Positions 1 to 8,589 of a stretch of 59,596 nucleotides of DNA are shown piece after piece. This DNA is from a virus. Within the stretch, counting starts at the first letter, position 1, and each line of letters opens with the position of its first letter. Location: IMG/VR virus record IMGVR_UViG_3300046006_003099, positions 1 to 59,596 of that record; one strand, written 5' to 3'. The notes beneath the pieces are model-generated. The model saw only the letters and a list, made by a program, of their open reading frames with translations, searched no databases and was not told where the DNA came from. The position numbers and the translations under genes are program-made.

Positions 1-1759
1 ATAACTGATTATAACCTAGAATTTTACTTTCTAACTTTCTATTTTCTTCAATGAAATCAAAGTTTCTTTCATAGTCTTTAAGTAGGGATGTTTTTTCTCT
101 GTAATCAACTCTCATTCTATCGATTTCAATTTCAGTTTTATCTTTAGACATACTTAATTTATCGTACAAATCAGAATTCTTTTTTTCTCCACTAATTTTA
201 GTTAGTTTGTCACAAATCTTTTCTATTTTTGTGACAATAGTCTTTAATTCCTTTTCTTTAACTTTTAAAAGTTTTTCATTGTCTTTGATTTCTGAACTAT
301 GATCAACCTCATCTAAAGCCCTTTTACAGGTAGGGCAGATTTCCCCCTCTTTTAAATCTTTAATTAGTTTCTCTATTGTTTTTATGGAAGACTCAATACC
401 ATTCTTTTCCACCAATAAAGTTTTTTCTTCTGTACGATATTCTTCATGTACATCCTCATCATATGAAAATTTAGGTATAACTTTTATTTGTCCAGTTATA
501 TCATCTAATGTTTCTTTAAGTGTTACACCCTTTTTAGTTAGTACGTCTATTTCTTTTTTTAACGTATCAGGATTTACTTTCTTAATTTCATCATCAATAC
601 TATATCTTTTACCTAATAAGTCCTCCTTCTTAGTCTTAGCCGTATTTATTTTTTCTAAAACCTCACTTAACTTTTTATCGTTTTCTTTATTCGAAATCCT
701 ATTGTCACTAATATTTCTTTTATATTCTTCAATATCTATTTCTAATTGTTTAGTGTTAAATAGATTTGATTTCATTTTACTTTTGAATTCTGACATCAAC
801 CCTTTATTGATTTCTTCCTTCTTCTCAATAATTTCTAAACCAATAAACTTAGTCAGTAACCTACCTCTTTGGGTGGGTTTAGTTTCCATAAGATCCTCTA
901 AATTTTTTGAGGTGGCAACAATAGTCAACATAAAGTCATCATAAGAACCTATAGTATCTTCAATTAACTTATCTGTTTCTCTCCTCTGTTCACCTTCCAA
1001 ATTTTCTTTGGTTCCGTCTGACAACATCTTATAAAACTCTAAAGATGTAGAGACTTTGTATTCACCGTTCTTAGATAATTTTCTATTAAGTGTACGTTCA
1101 ATTACATATTCATCACCATCTATTTCAATATGCCCTCCAACCAATACATCGTCTTTATTTGAGAAAGTGTTAAACACTTCGTTATTAACTTCAGTTTTAG
1201 TTGTCTTACCAAAAAATAAAAATAACAATGAATCAATTGTAAAAATTGTTTTACCACCTTGATTCGCAGGTATTGAGTTTACTACTGTTAACCCATCTAA
1301 ATTTTTGTATTCAACCTCATTATTTTCACCAAAAGAAAGAAAATTATTTAACCATAACTTTTTAATACTCCATCTTCTATATCTAATATCCTCTTCTTCG
1401 TTATTGATGAGGATTTCATTTATCTTATCATCTAACCTACAAAGTCTTTCATAGTCAACCGTAACTTCATTCAACTTCAACCACTCCACAAATAACCCCC
1501 TTTGGTAGGCAGTATCCATAATGTTATCAATTAACCCCTCACTAATATCTATTACTTTACCAGCACTATTTTTTAGAATAGGTATGAAGTTTATTTTAAT
1601 TGCAGATTTGTGTACACCATATTTTTCTGAGAAATATGTTTTTACCCTATTAACAGTTTCTATTGACCTATTTTCAGGATAGTCTTGCCAATCAACTCTA
1701 ATTTGTGCCTTTTCAGGAACATCAATTAATTTTTTTGTTTTTTCTATTGTATTTTCCAT
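1..1759 (-). CDS. 46: gp46/SbcC/Rad50-like recombination ATPase subunit (C-terminus cut by window edge)
   Basis: The frame is open from an ATG at 1757-1759 to the left edge (at least 585 codons), so the C-terminal ATPase half is missing. About 130 N-terminal residues precede the ABC-ATPase start (NNFLSFGENNEVEY). A Walker A-like PANQGGKT follows (about 1240-1285), with Pro in place of the first Gly. Long Lys/Glu-rich coiled-coil stretches follow, and a CPTC zinc-hook motif is encoded at 326-337. In T4, gp46 pairs with the gp47 nuclease to resect DNA ends for recombination-dependent replication. Here gp47 lies upstream in the same operon (2290-3111), separated by one small coiled-coil gene. 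The gp46/47 assignment rests on the hook, the P-loop and this neighbour. Confidence 0.88.
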   Translation of the reverse strand, partial: MENTIEKTKKLIDVPEKAQIRVDWQDYPENRSIETVNRVKTYFSEKYGVHKSAIKINFIPILKNSAGKVIDISEGLIDNIMDTAYQRGLFVEWLKLNEVTVDYERLCRLDDKINEILINNEEEDIRYRRWSIKKLWLNNFLSFGENNEVEYKNLDGLTVVNSIPANQGGKTIFTIDSLLFLFFGKTTKTEVNNEVFNTFSNKDDVLVGGHIEIDGDEYVIERTLNRKLSKNGEYKVSTSLEFYKMLSDGTKENLEGEQRRETDKLIEDTIGSYDDFMLTIVATSKNLEDLMETKPTQRGRLLTKFIGLEIIEKKEEINKGLMSEFKSKMKSNLFNTKQLEIDIEEYKRNISDNRISNKENDKKLSEVLEKINTAKTKKEDLLGKRYSIDDEIKKVNPDTLKKEIDVLTKKGVTLKETLDDITGQIKVIPKFSYDEDVHEEYRTEEKTLLVEKNGIESSIKTIEKLIKDLKEGEICPTCKRALDEVDHSSEIKDNEKLLKVKEKELKTIVTKIEKICDKLTKISGEKKNSDLYDKLSMSKDKTEIEIDRMRVDYREKTSLLKDYERNFDFIEENRKLESKILGYNQL

Positions 1760-1762
1760 AAA

Positions 1763-2290
1763 TTATTTTTTTAATATATTAGATCCAAACCAACCACCTT
1801 TTTTTTCTTCCCCATAAAAATCAGTTTCTTTTTTAGGTTTTTTCTTTTCAGATTCTAATTCTGATTTAAGTTTTTCTATTTCATTATCCTTTAAAGATAA
1901 CTTATCATGGAAAATATTTTCCATTTCACCCACTTTAGTGGAAAATTTTTGTAACTCAGACTCACTTTCTCTTAGTTTAGTGGAAAATTCTTTATTCTCG
2001 TTCTCCAACTGTTCGATTTTTCCGAACAGTTCATTCTCACTTGTTTTATCACTAATATATTCTACTTTTGTGACAATTTTTTCAACTGGTACCTCTCTAA
2101 TTACCTCAACAACTTTTTCAACTATTTTTTCTACTTCTTTGACTTCAATCGCCCCTAAAGGTGTTGCACCAAATTTTTCGACACTATAACCTTGTCGAAT
2201 CATCTTAATAATAAATTCATCTATATTAGAAATGTCATTCAGACGACAATATTCCCATATTTCATCTTTTAATTTTTTAGGTACTTCCAT
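1763..2290 (-). CDS. Small coiled-coil protein between gp47 and gp46
   Basis: This is a 175-residue protein whose ATG overlaps the last base of the gp47 stop codon (TAATG), so the two are probably translationally coupled. Residues 1-45 could form a short helical domain resembling a ribbon-helix-helix fold (DEFIIKMIRQGYSVEKF). Residues 50-80 are Val/Glu/Lys repeats (VEKIVEKVVEVIREVPVEKI), and 85-155 is a charged coiled coil. The C-terminus ends in a short aromatic/glycine tail (GGWFGSNILKK) that looks like a docking peptide. No family was recognised. Its place between the two subunits suggests a helper of the gp46/gp47 complex, but this is inference only. Confidence 0.8.
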   Translation of the reverse strand: MEVPKKLKDEIWEYCRLNDISNIDEFIIKMIRQGYSVEKFGATPLGAIEVKEVEKIVEKVVEVIREVPVEKIVTKVEYISDKTSENELFGKIEQLENENKEFSTKLRESESELQKFSTKVGEMENIFHDKLSLKDNEIEKLKSELESEKKKPKKETDFYGEEKKGGWFGSNILKK

Positions 2291-3111
2291 TATGAATTTG
2301 TTAAATATTCTCTTTCATTATCAATATCTTCCAATGAATTTATTTTAAAAACATAATAACCGTAATCAGTTTTTATATCGTGTTCGGTATAGTCTAAATG
2401 TTCTACATCCCAAACAAGGTATCCGTGACCACTAACTCTTTCCCCAAAATCTTGTTGTATCAAACTACCACAATATGTTATATTACTACCTCTTCTCACA
2501 AAATTTTGTCTGTGGTGAATGTCTCCCATCAGTACTGCATCACAACCATCGAATTGTTCTAATTGTGTGTGATCCTCAAATTCAAAACCTACTGAAGTAA
2601 TTGCCCCATTAACTGGTGCATGAAATAACCCAATGTATTTTTTATCTTTACCGTATTGTTTCTTAGCCTCTTTAATGTTTGGTTGGGCGTTCTCTTCAAA
2701 AATAGAATAAACACACCACACTATATTTTCATCTAAATAACACTTGCTTTCTTTGAAGTACGAAACGTGTTCACTGAATGTTCTTTTTTCTATAACGGGT
2801 GTAAGGGAATCTACTCTCTCCTTATTATTTTCTAATAAATCGTGATTACCCGCAATAACTATTACTGGGCAAAGTTTAGTACACTCATCCAAAAACCAAG
2901 TAACTAATACAGATAACTCGTTTGATATTGTGATTTTTTGATGAACTATGTCACCTGCAATTACAATTCTAGCCTCATTATGTTTTAAATTATTTTCTTT
3001 TATGTAGTTAGAAACTTCTTCTAAAAATTTTTGACAGACTATCTCTGACTCATCCAATCTTTTATACGTCCTAAAGTGTAAGTCCGCAATATGGAATAAC
3101 TTTTTTACCAT
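2290..3111 (-). CDS. 47: gp47/SbcD/Mre11-like exonuclease subunit
   Basis: A 273-residue calcineurin-type phosphoesterase. The metal-binding motifs appear in order: ADLH (residues 9-12), AGD, AGNHD, LFHAP and MGDIHH. This is the SbcD/Mre11/T4 gp47 pattern for a manganese-dependent nuclease acting with gp46. T4 gp47 is about 340 residues, so the C-terminal capping region is short here. A perfect host-type promoter (3116-3146) ends 4 nt before the ATG, so the mRNA should be leaderless or nearly so. The gene is first in the gp47, coiled-coil, gp46 operon. Confidence 0.92.
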   Translation of the reverse strand: MVKKLFHIADLHFRTYKRLDESEIVCQKFLEEVSNYIKENNLKHNEARIVIAGDIVHQKITISNELSVLVTWFLDECTKLCPVIVIAGNHDLLENNKERVDSLTPVIEKRTFSEHVSYFKESKCYLDENIVWCVYSIFEENAQPNIKEAKKQYGKDKKYIGLFHAPVNGAITSVGFEFEDHTQLEQFDGCDAVLMGDIHHRQNFVRRGSNITYCGSLIQQDFGERVSGHGYLVWDVEHLDYTEHDIKTDYGYYVFKINSLEDIDNEREYLTNS

Positions 3112-3115
3112 TTTA

Positions 3116-3146
3116 CAAATATAATATATTTTTTTATTATTTCAAA
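3116..3146 (-). promoter_or_regulatory. Bacteroidota-type promoter for gp47 operon
   Basis: Read on the minus strand, this is TTTG, 19 nt, TATATTTG, a perfect match to the Bacteroidota -33/-7 consensus (TTTG / TANNTTTG). The -7 box ends 4 nt before the gp47 ATG, so transcription would start at or next to the start codon. The -33 box begins 4 nt past the stop codon of the nuclease gene at 3150. Confidence 0.85.
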
Positions 3147-3149
3147 GAG

Positions 3150-4061
3150 TTAGTTGAAGAATGTTCTGTTGGTTTTTAACACCTCAAACATATTATCAAC
3201 ATGATGGGAAAAGTCATCACAATTTATTACTTTATAGTTATCATTTTCCTCATTGAACCATACTAAGTGACAACTTCCAATTTTTAGATTAGTATTACGT
3301 TCAATTATTTTCTTATATATAGATAACTGCAATGAATATGTATTAAACTCACATTCATCTAACATCCAAAGACAGTCCTTCATTTTATTACCGAAGTCAT
3401 TCTTCATTCTAAGAGTGGTGTTAGTTTTCCAATCCCATATCTGTAAACACTGATACCTTTCGTTCCAAAATAATTGATCCACCATTCCACATAACATTAA
3501 ATCACTATCACCCACCACTAACTCAGACTTAACAGGAATTAATTTACCCTTAATAATAGTATCTTCGTAAAAATTATGAAAATGTCCCTTCATAACTTCA
3601 AATGTATCTTTAATTTCATCAAATTTTAAACCTTCTGGACTAAACTGAGGGTATGGTTTTATTTTATTACTCAAATAGTTTTCAATATAGTCGTGTAATG
3701 TAGAACCCTCATAAGTGGCATGATGATTTTTATATTTCCATAGTTTATCTATGTCTGATTCAGTAACCCATTCGGATTCAGGTTTTGGTTTTGAGTAGTC
3801 TGGTCTACCGTAAGGGTCATCTTCCATCGGAAGGAAGTTCTGTTTGTGGGCATATTTATCTGCCATACTTTTGGCTTCATATATATGTCCCTGTCTCTCT
3901 GCCCATTTATCAGCCTTACCTACATTATCTTCAAAATGATGTTCAAATTTACCAATAAACCCAGTACACGATAGTGTTTGTATACCATCAATGTAATATT
4001 TATGGGGTTCATCATAGTATTTTATATGATTAAATTTAGATAATTCCTTAATTATATCCAT
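3150..4061 (-). CDS. PD-(D/E)XK (RecB/Cas4-like) nuclease family protein
   Basis: The ATG at 4059-4061 (MDIIKELSKF) is preferred over one 8 codons upstream, giving 303 residues. The N-terminus has the beta-rich YYDEPHKYYIDG typical of phage PDDEXK_1 nucleases. The helix GSTLHDYIE, the conserved Glu in VKSELVV, the Asp in GMVDQLF, the IWDWKTN motif and a C-terminal YSLQLSIYKKII helix match the RecB-like nuclease fold in order. The product probably processes DNA ends during replication or recombination, which fits its position beside gp46/47. Exo- versus endonuclease activity cannot be decided from sequence. Confidence 0.8.
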   Translation of the reverse strand: MDIIKELSKFNHIKYYDEPHKYYIDGIQTLSCTGFIGKFEHHFEDNVGKADKWAERQGHIYEAKSMADKYAHKQNFLPMEDDPYGRPDYSKPKPESEWVTESDIDKLWKYKNHHATYEGSTLHDYIENYLSNKIKPYPQFSPEGLKFDEIKDTFEVMKGHFHNFYEDTIIKGKLIPVKSELVVGDSDLMLCGMVDQLFWNERYQCLQIWDWKTNTTLRMKNDFGNKMKDCLWMLDECEFNTYSLQLSIYKKIIERNTNLKIGSCHLVWFNEENDNYKVINCDDFSHHVDNMFEVLKTNRTFFN

Positions 4062-4116
4062 TAGCGTAATATTTATTATTAACAATTATAGTAAAAATTA
4101 ATTAAAAAGACAAATT

Positions 4117-4566
4117 ATGAGTAATGTATCAGATGATTATTTAAAGAAAATTTTTAAAATAATATATAAGTTCGCTAAATCAGAATTTCCTAGAATAGAA
4201 GTTTCTTGGTTATTTGATGATGCGTCGGTTTATGAAGATATTTTTATGTTCATACAGGACAAATTATCTCATAGTGATTCAGAAGAAGTAGACTTTATAT
4301 ACGCCAGTTTTAGTCGCAATTGGGAAATGTATGGAAGTTCGTTTCCAGAAATATATGGTGAAGTTGTTAGACCTAAATTAACTATGTATGAAGGTAGAAA
4401 AACTTATGGTGCAACAGTTGTATATAACGAGTTTTACCATCAAAGTACATATTTACCAGTGATGTTGGAATATATGATAAATGAATTTCAAATAAATGAA
4501 GATCATGTAGATACAGATATACGAGATACTTGGGATCACGAAATAAGTGTAGAAGAGAAAAAATAG
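4117..4566 (+). CDS. Hypothetical protein, plus-strand pair
   Basis: A 149-residue acidic, aromatic-rich protein of no recognised family, divergent from the nuclease at 4061. The 55-nt divergent gap is almost pure A/T. It contains no clear TANNTTTG promoter, but has AATTAATTAAAAA about 10 nt before the ATG, the A-rich leader usual in Bacteroidota. The next plus gene starts 2 nt after the stop, so the two form an operon. The C-terminus is charged (DHEISVEEKK). Confidence 0.75.
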   Translation: MSNVSDDYLKKIFKIIYKFAKSEFPRIEVSWLFDDASVYEDIFMFIQDKLSHSDSEEVDFIYASFSRNWEMYGSSFPEIYGEVVRPKLTMYEGRKTYGATVVYNEFYHQSTYLPVMLEYMINEFQINEDHVDTDIRDTWDHEISVEEKK

Positions 4567-4568
4567 TT

Positions 4569-5147
4569 ATGAAGTTTTCAGATATATTAAAAGAAGGTAT
4601 ACCAATTTATGGTGAGTATGAATCTAATATTAATAAAAAAATGTTAGAAAGACTGAAAAGTTATTATAAAAATACTCCCGAATATATATTAAATGATATT
4701 TTTAATACCAATATCAAACAACATACTAATGATATTGAAAAAAATTATTATAATGATCCTGCACTATTTTTGGCTAGGTTTGATGGTGGTTACTGGGATA
4801 GTTTCTTAAAAGGTCCTTGGAACTTAGAGATTATAAATGTTAACCCTGAGGACTTTGACGATAATACCGTAAACGCATTTTTAGAAAGAGACTTCGGTAA
4901 TATAGATTCTTATTTAGTCCCTAAAGATGAAGAAAGAACTTCAACACAACGAAGGCTCGCCAAATCTACTGGTATGAACGAGCCTGTCATTGTGGAAAGA
5001 AAACCTAATGGTAAATACGAACTTATAGAAGGTTGGCATCGTACTATGTCCATATTACTATTAGGTAATAACGGTGAAGACTTAAAAAACTGGAATAAAG
5101 TTAAAATTAGAGCCTTCGTAAGAGATATCTATAAAAAACCTTATTAA
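4569..5147 (+). CDS. ParB/sulfiredoxin-like domain protein
   Basis: The ATG at 4569 (MKFSDILKEG), 2 nt after the preceding stop, is chosen over a non-ATG start inside that gene, giving 192 residues. The C-terminal third reads PVIVERKPNGKYELIEGWHR then TMSILLLG. This resembles the ParB/Srx nucleotide-binding loop (a beta strand ending in G-x-H-R, then a helix), preceded by a likely DNA- or nucleotide-binding stretch. ParB-fold proteins of this size in phages include nucleases and modifying enzymes, and which applies here is unknown. The N-terminal MKFSDILKEG resembles short phage capsid-targeting peptides. The stop overlaps that of the convergent gene at 5144 by 4 nt. Confidence 0.65.
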   Translation: MKFSDILKEGIPIYGEYESNINKKMLERLKSYYKNTPEYILNDIFNTNIKQHTNDIEKNYYNDPALFLARFDGGYWDSFLKGPWNLEIINVNPEDFDDNTVNAFLERDFGNIDSYLVPKDEERTSTQRRLAKSTGMNEPVIVERKPNGKYELIEGWHRTMSILLLGNNGEDLKNWNKVKIRAFVRDIYKKPY

Positions 5148-5551
5148 ACGGTGTGTTCTATCTGAACTCTCACACAATTTTGTGGTAATCTATTTATATG
5201 TCTGTAGTTATTGATGTAACCCATCATATTAGCACTGCCGATTGCATTTGCCGAATGGATGACTACATCAACAACTGTATTACCATCCAACCATTTTTCT
5301 ACTAACCATTTAGTACAATCCATGCCAGTTTTTTCTGTAATATTATCATAATTTAATTCGTAATTATAATAAACATTTTTGTGCCATTCATTCATCGCAC
5401 TATCACCCAAATCGTGATCCAATGAAATAAGTTCGATATTATCTAAACCGATTTCATCTACTTTTTTTACAAACTCATCATAATTTCGAACTACTACCCA
5501 ATCACCTTGTATTGGTGTTCTTACATCATCTAAATAGATTTTACTTTTCAT
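5144..5551 (-). CDS. Cyclic-phosphate-processing receiver (cREC)-like protein
   Basis: A 135-residue protein. The opening IYLDDVRTP, the WVVVRNYDEF segment and ELISLDHDLGD match the receiver-like domain family (cREC) predicted to process cyclic phosphate ends of nucleic acids, with acidic pocket residues in LDDVR and LDHDLGD. It ends with a hydrophobic VVIHSANAIGSANM strand. It lies 5 nt downstream of the primase stop in the same direction, so it is probably co-transcribed. Enzymatic role is inferred from family only. Partner genes of an RNA-repair pathway, such as an RNA ligase, are not seen in the window. Confidence 0.7.
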   Translation of the reverse strand: MKSKIYLDDVRTPIQGDWVVVRNYDEFVKKVDEIGLDNIELISLDHDLGDSAMNEWHKNVYYNYELNYDNITEKTGMDCTKWLVEKWLDGNTVVDVVIHSANAIGSANMMGYINNYRHINRLPQNCVRVQIEHTV

Positions 5552-5556
5552 ATTTA

Positions 5557-6507
5557 TTATATTAAACTTTCTTTTATTTTTTTTGCGGTTGATAGTACAT
5601 CTATCACCCCTTTCTTACCTAATTTTTGATTTATATCTGATATATCATATCCATCAGGTAATTTTATTATTAAAACTCTATTATGTAATTTAGTTGAGTT
5701 TAGTTTTTTATATAGATTAATTGCGTCTTTGTAAGCGTCAGAGTCTAACAATATTATTACCTTACTTTCAGCCCTCTTAACTAATTTAGTGAATAATTCA
5801 TCACTTATAACTTTACCTAACATTGGTATACTGTTGGGTACTACGATATGATCGAATACACCCTCAACAATGTATATGTTCGCATCCCAATTAACTTTAC
5901 ACTCATTAAAAACAATTTCACTTTTTGGTATATCAGGGTTCTTATACTTTAGTTTGGTGTATTTTTCATAACTCCTACCTAAAAAATAATTTATGTCACC
6001 GTGTATATCGTATGATGGAAATATTACCCTTTTAGAGTACTCACCTATTTTACAATACCCTATATTGTATTTTTTAATAGTATCTAAATCAATATTTCTT
6101 TTAACTAAATAATCCATTGCAAGATTATAGTCCTCACCACTACCTTCTAAACTTAAAGATATAAATTCTTTAGGTAATCCTTTAATTTCAACCCTTTCTT
6201 TTTCCTTTTTATCCTTTATGGGTTCAGGGTTAATTAATTTATATTGTTTTAAATCGTTTTTGTTACCGTAATTTTTAATTAGTTTATATAAACTACCGTG
6301 TGTATCGTTTGTTTCAGAACACGCCCAACATTTATAGACATTATGTTCATAGTTTACTTCTAAATTACCTTTACCGTCACCTTTACTTAAACCTTTAATT
6401 TCGTAAGAACAAACAGGACAGTCAAAGGACATTTGTCCTTTATCTTTATGATGATTTTTAGGGTTTCCTAAAATACCTTCTAATATCTCAACTATTAATT
6501 CTGACAT
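5557..6507 (-). CDS. DNA primase (DnaG/T4 gp61-like)
   Basis: A 316-residue primase. The N-terminal zinc-binding domain has C30-x2-C33 and C60-x2-C63 (CPVC...CWAC). A Toprim domain follows: IYIVEGVFD with the catalytic Glu, then VIILLDSDAYKDA with the paired Asp residues. It would make RNA primers with the gp41-like helicase encoded at 38559-39950. A perfect host-type promoter (6516-6546) lies 8 nt before the ATG, so the transcript has almost no leader. It is followed at 5 nt by the cREC gene. Confidence 0.88.
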   Translation of the reverse strand: MSELIVEILEGILGNPKNHHKDKGQMSFDCPVCSYEIKGLSKGDGKGNLEVNYEHNVYKCWACSETNDTHGSLYKLIKNYGNKNDLKQYKLINPEPIKDKKEKERVEIKGLPKEFISLSLEGSGEDYNLAMDYLVKRNIDLDTIKKYNIGYCKIGEYSKRVIFPSYDIHGDINYFLGRSYEKYTKLKYKNPDIPKSEIVFNECKVNWDANIYIVEGVFDHIVVPNSIPMLGKVISDELFTKLVKRAESKVIILLDSDAYKDAINLYKKLNSTKLHNRVLIIKLPDGYDISDINQKLGKKGVIDVLSTAKKIKESLI

Positions 6508-6515
6508 AACTTTTA

Positions 6516-6546
6516 CAAATATAGTAATTTTTTCGTTATAAACAAA
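6516..6546 (-). promoter_or_regulatory. Bacteroidota-type promoter for primase
   Basis: On the minus strand, TTTG, 19 nt, TATATTTG, then 8 nt to the primase ATG. The geometry is identical to the gp47 promoter at 3116-3146. It lies just downstream of the terminator hairpin at 6556-6582, so primase transcription can restart after termination. Confidence 0.85.
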
Positions 6547-6555
6547 AAATTAAGC

Positions 6556-6582
6556 AAAAAAATATCGGCTTTTGACCGATAT
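6556..6582 (-). terminator. Rho-independent terminator after RuvC-like gene
   Basis: Minus-strand RNA folds as AUAUCGG (6582-6576), a 7-nt loop, then CCGAUAU (6568-6562), followed at once by a run of 7 U ending at 6556. It would end transcripts coming from the RuvC-like gene and the late operon upstream of it. Confidence 0.75.
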
Positions 6583-6593
6583 ATAGTAGTCAA

Positions 6594-6632
6594 TTGACCG
6601 ATATTTCTTTTTATCGGTCAAATAACCGATAT
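6594..6632 (-). repeat. Inverted-repeat array (ACCGATA half-sites), possible attenuator or operator
   Basis: A perfect 10-bp inverted repeat TTGACCGATA / TATCGGTCAA lies at 6594-6603 and 6612-6621. Another half-site, AACCGATAT (6624-6632), can pair with 6612-6618 instead. With the two arms of the terminator at 6562-6582 there are five copies of the core. The arms can form mutually exclusive hairpins on the RNA. The array begins directly behind the stop codon at 6632-6634. Confidence 0.7.
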
Positions 6633-7264
6633 TATGCCCACTTACCTTCTTTTCTCATTTGCCCTAAAACACATGCATAAGCATCAGTCATATCATAATT
6701 TTCTTTAACTAACTTTTGGTGTTTATCGTACATCCAAACAATTTGTGGTTCCCTCTCATTCACCTTCTCCCATATAACTACTTTTTTATCTATTTCCCAA
6801 TCGTAGTTACCAAAAAGGACTGGTTGTTTTCCACCTATTTCTTTTTCCGTATAATTTTCACCTTTTTTATTAGTCTTTCTTATTTGCATAAGTTCTGGAA
6901 ACGCAAATTTTCTAGCATCATATGATGATATAAATTCAGGTACTATATTTAAAACTTCATAAACTGATCTACAAATCATACCGTTAAACCTAAGTAATGT
7001 AGCAACTGTATTGACGTTATTTGATCTCACTAATGGTTCCTCAATAATAACTCTTTTAATATCAATATCACTATATTTTTCTAAAAACTCAAATTGGAAA
7101 ATTTGTGCTTTTTTAATTAATAATTCAATATTATCTTTAGGATTTGGTTTGACTTTAGGTGTAATGTGTGTCAGTAACTGTAATTTACCATTATCCCCAA
7201 AATCTTCAAAAAGGGATATCCCTATTGTTTTGGTGGACACGTCTAACCCTAATATTCTACTCAT
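6632..7264 (-). CDS. RuvC-like Holliday-junction resolvase / RNase H-fold nuclease
   Basis: A 210-residue protein. The RNase H-fold acidic motifs are in order: LGLDVSTKTIGISL (first Asp, strand 1), VIIEEPL (Glu) and MTDAYAC (C-terminal Asp). This is the RuvC-family layout seen in phage resolvases. T4 itself uses the unrelated endonuclease VII for this job, so this enzyme may debranch replication intermediates before packaging. It lies 17 nt after the 431-residue tail gene and is followed by the hairpin array and terminator. It could therefore be transcribed as the last gene of the long late operon. Confidence 0.82.
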   Translation of the reverse strand: MSRILGLDVSTKTIGISLFEDFGDNGKLQLLTHITPKVKPNPKDNIELLIKKAQIFQFEFLEKYSDIDIKRVIIEEPLVRSNNVNTVATLLRFNGMICRSVYEVLNIVPEFISSYDARKFAFPELMQIRKTNKKGENYTEKEIGGKQPVLFGNYDWEIDKKVVIWEKVNEREPQIVWMYDKHQKLVKENYDMTDAYACVLGQMRKEGKWA

Positions 7265-7281
7265 AAAAAACTTTTTTTAAC

Positions 7282-8577
7282 TTATATAATTATCTGTACA
7301 TCAAATACAACAAAATCGTTTTTCTTTTTTACTATTTGTCGATCTGTTTTACCGATAGCCAAAATATTTCCTGCCACATCTGTAATTGCAATTTCACTTA
7401 TTCTTACATCGTCATTAACTGTTAATGTAGGATTTTGTGAATTATAGAATTCTCCTCTAGCCGCAATACACACTATGTTTTGTACAAAATCATTTTGTAT
7501 ACTATCGATTGTGATATTATATGTATTGGCACTGTAATAGTAAAGTCCTAAACCATTATTTAAAGTATTGGTATTTGTATTACCACTAAAATTTAATGCA
7601 ATATTTTCTACAATATATGGATCAGTTATCGCAAAAATACCTTTATCTAAATACATTACACCCGCAATTTTATCTGAATAAATTTGCGTATCGGCTACTG
7701 TCTGTACATTAATTAGTTCTTTTGCGTTTAAACTAAATGGTTTAAATGAATCATATCCTGTTGACCAACTTTTAGTTGAGTCATTGTTTGGTTTTTGTAT
7801 ACTATCGGACACTAAAAATGATACATTGATGTCGTTTGCGAATAATGCCTTAGGATATGAACTAATATCTCTAAACTGACTATCTAAGGTTGTTTTAGGA
7901 ATTGTTGTTTTAGGGAATGTACTATAAATTTCATAGGTAGTAATTCCAGTAGGTGTTCCACCACTCGTAAAACCAGTATAAATAGGTAATTTTATCTTAA
8001 TACTTCTACCATCAATTATTTCACCATACTGACTATTATCAATTACACCTAATAATATGTTGCTTAATCCCAAACCACTAAATGGTGTATCTGACCAACC
8101 TCCATTTTTAGAAGTGGTTCCAGTATAAATGTTATTATCAACATCTCTAATAGGTAAAGATAAACTTTTAAAGAGGTTGGTAAATTTATTTGATGTGTCA
8201 CTTTTATCTAAAGTAACATAAGTTAAGTTAGTACCACTAACTGTAGTCTCACCCACAAAAAATGAGTTCATACTAATGGAAGATGAATTTGGCTCAACTT
8301 GTTTTTTAGTATTAGGTGAAACAGTCACATATAATTTACTATTGATGAATACATTTTCTGAAATGTTATCATTAGTACTTAAATTATAACCAATATCTCC
8401 ACTATTTGTGGGTATTAATCCAGATGTTAATTTTTCACTAGTATTGTAATTTGCGTCAGAATCACCTAAAGTGAAATGTGAAAAAATTTTATTATTATTT
8501 AATAATATTTTTTCCCTTCCAACCTTTGTTAATCTCGCCTTTACGGTTATTGTTGATGCACTATTTATAAATCCCAT
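7282..8577 (-). CDS. Virion tail protein, paralog A
   Basis: A 431-residue beta-rich protein of Ser/Thr/Asn/Gly-rich composition. It shares an N-terminal signature with the next gene upstream (INxxST..V...LT..GRE..., then F....GDS..nYN) and a C-terminal one (D.R.SEI.I.D..gN....GK..R.I). The two are therefore paralogs with the same ends and different middles. They are the last structural genes of the late operon that begins with gp25, and are probably tail or fibre-attachment proteins. No enzymatic motif is seen. Confidence 0.75.
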   Translation of the reverse strand: MGFINSASTITVKARLTKVGREKILLNNNKIFSHFTLGDSDANYNTSEKLTSGLIPTNSGDIGYNLSTNDNISENVFINSKLYVTVSPNTKKQVEPNSSSISMNSFFVGETTVSGTNLTYVTLDKSDTSNKFTNLFKSLSLPIRDVDNNIYTGTTSKNGGWSDTPFSGLGLSNILLGVIDNSQYGEIIDGRSIKIKLPIYTGFTSGGTPTGITTYEIYSTFPKTTIPKTTLDSQFRDISSYPKALFANDINVSFLVSDSIQKPNNDSTKSWSTGYDSFKPFSLNAKELINVQTVADTQIYSDKIAGVMYLDKGIFAITDPYIVENIALNFSGNTNTNTLNNGLGLYYYSANTYNITIDSIQNDFVQNIVCIAARGEFYNSQNPTLTVNDDVRISEIAITDVAGNILAIGKTDRQIVKKKNDFVVFDVQIII

Positions 8578-8589
8578 TTTATTGTTTAT

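Noticed and set aside
384-944. Long plus-strand frame rich in Ser/Phe/Leu opposite the gp46-like gene
   Set aside because: It is the antisense shadow of the coiled-coil region of gp46. Composition and lack of promoter or motif argue against a gene.
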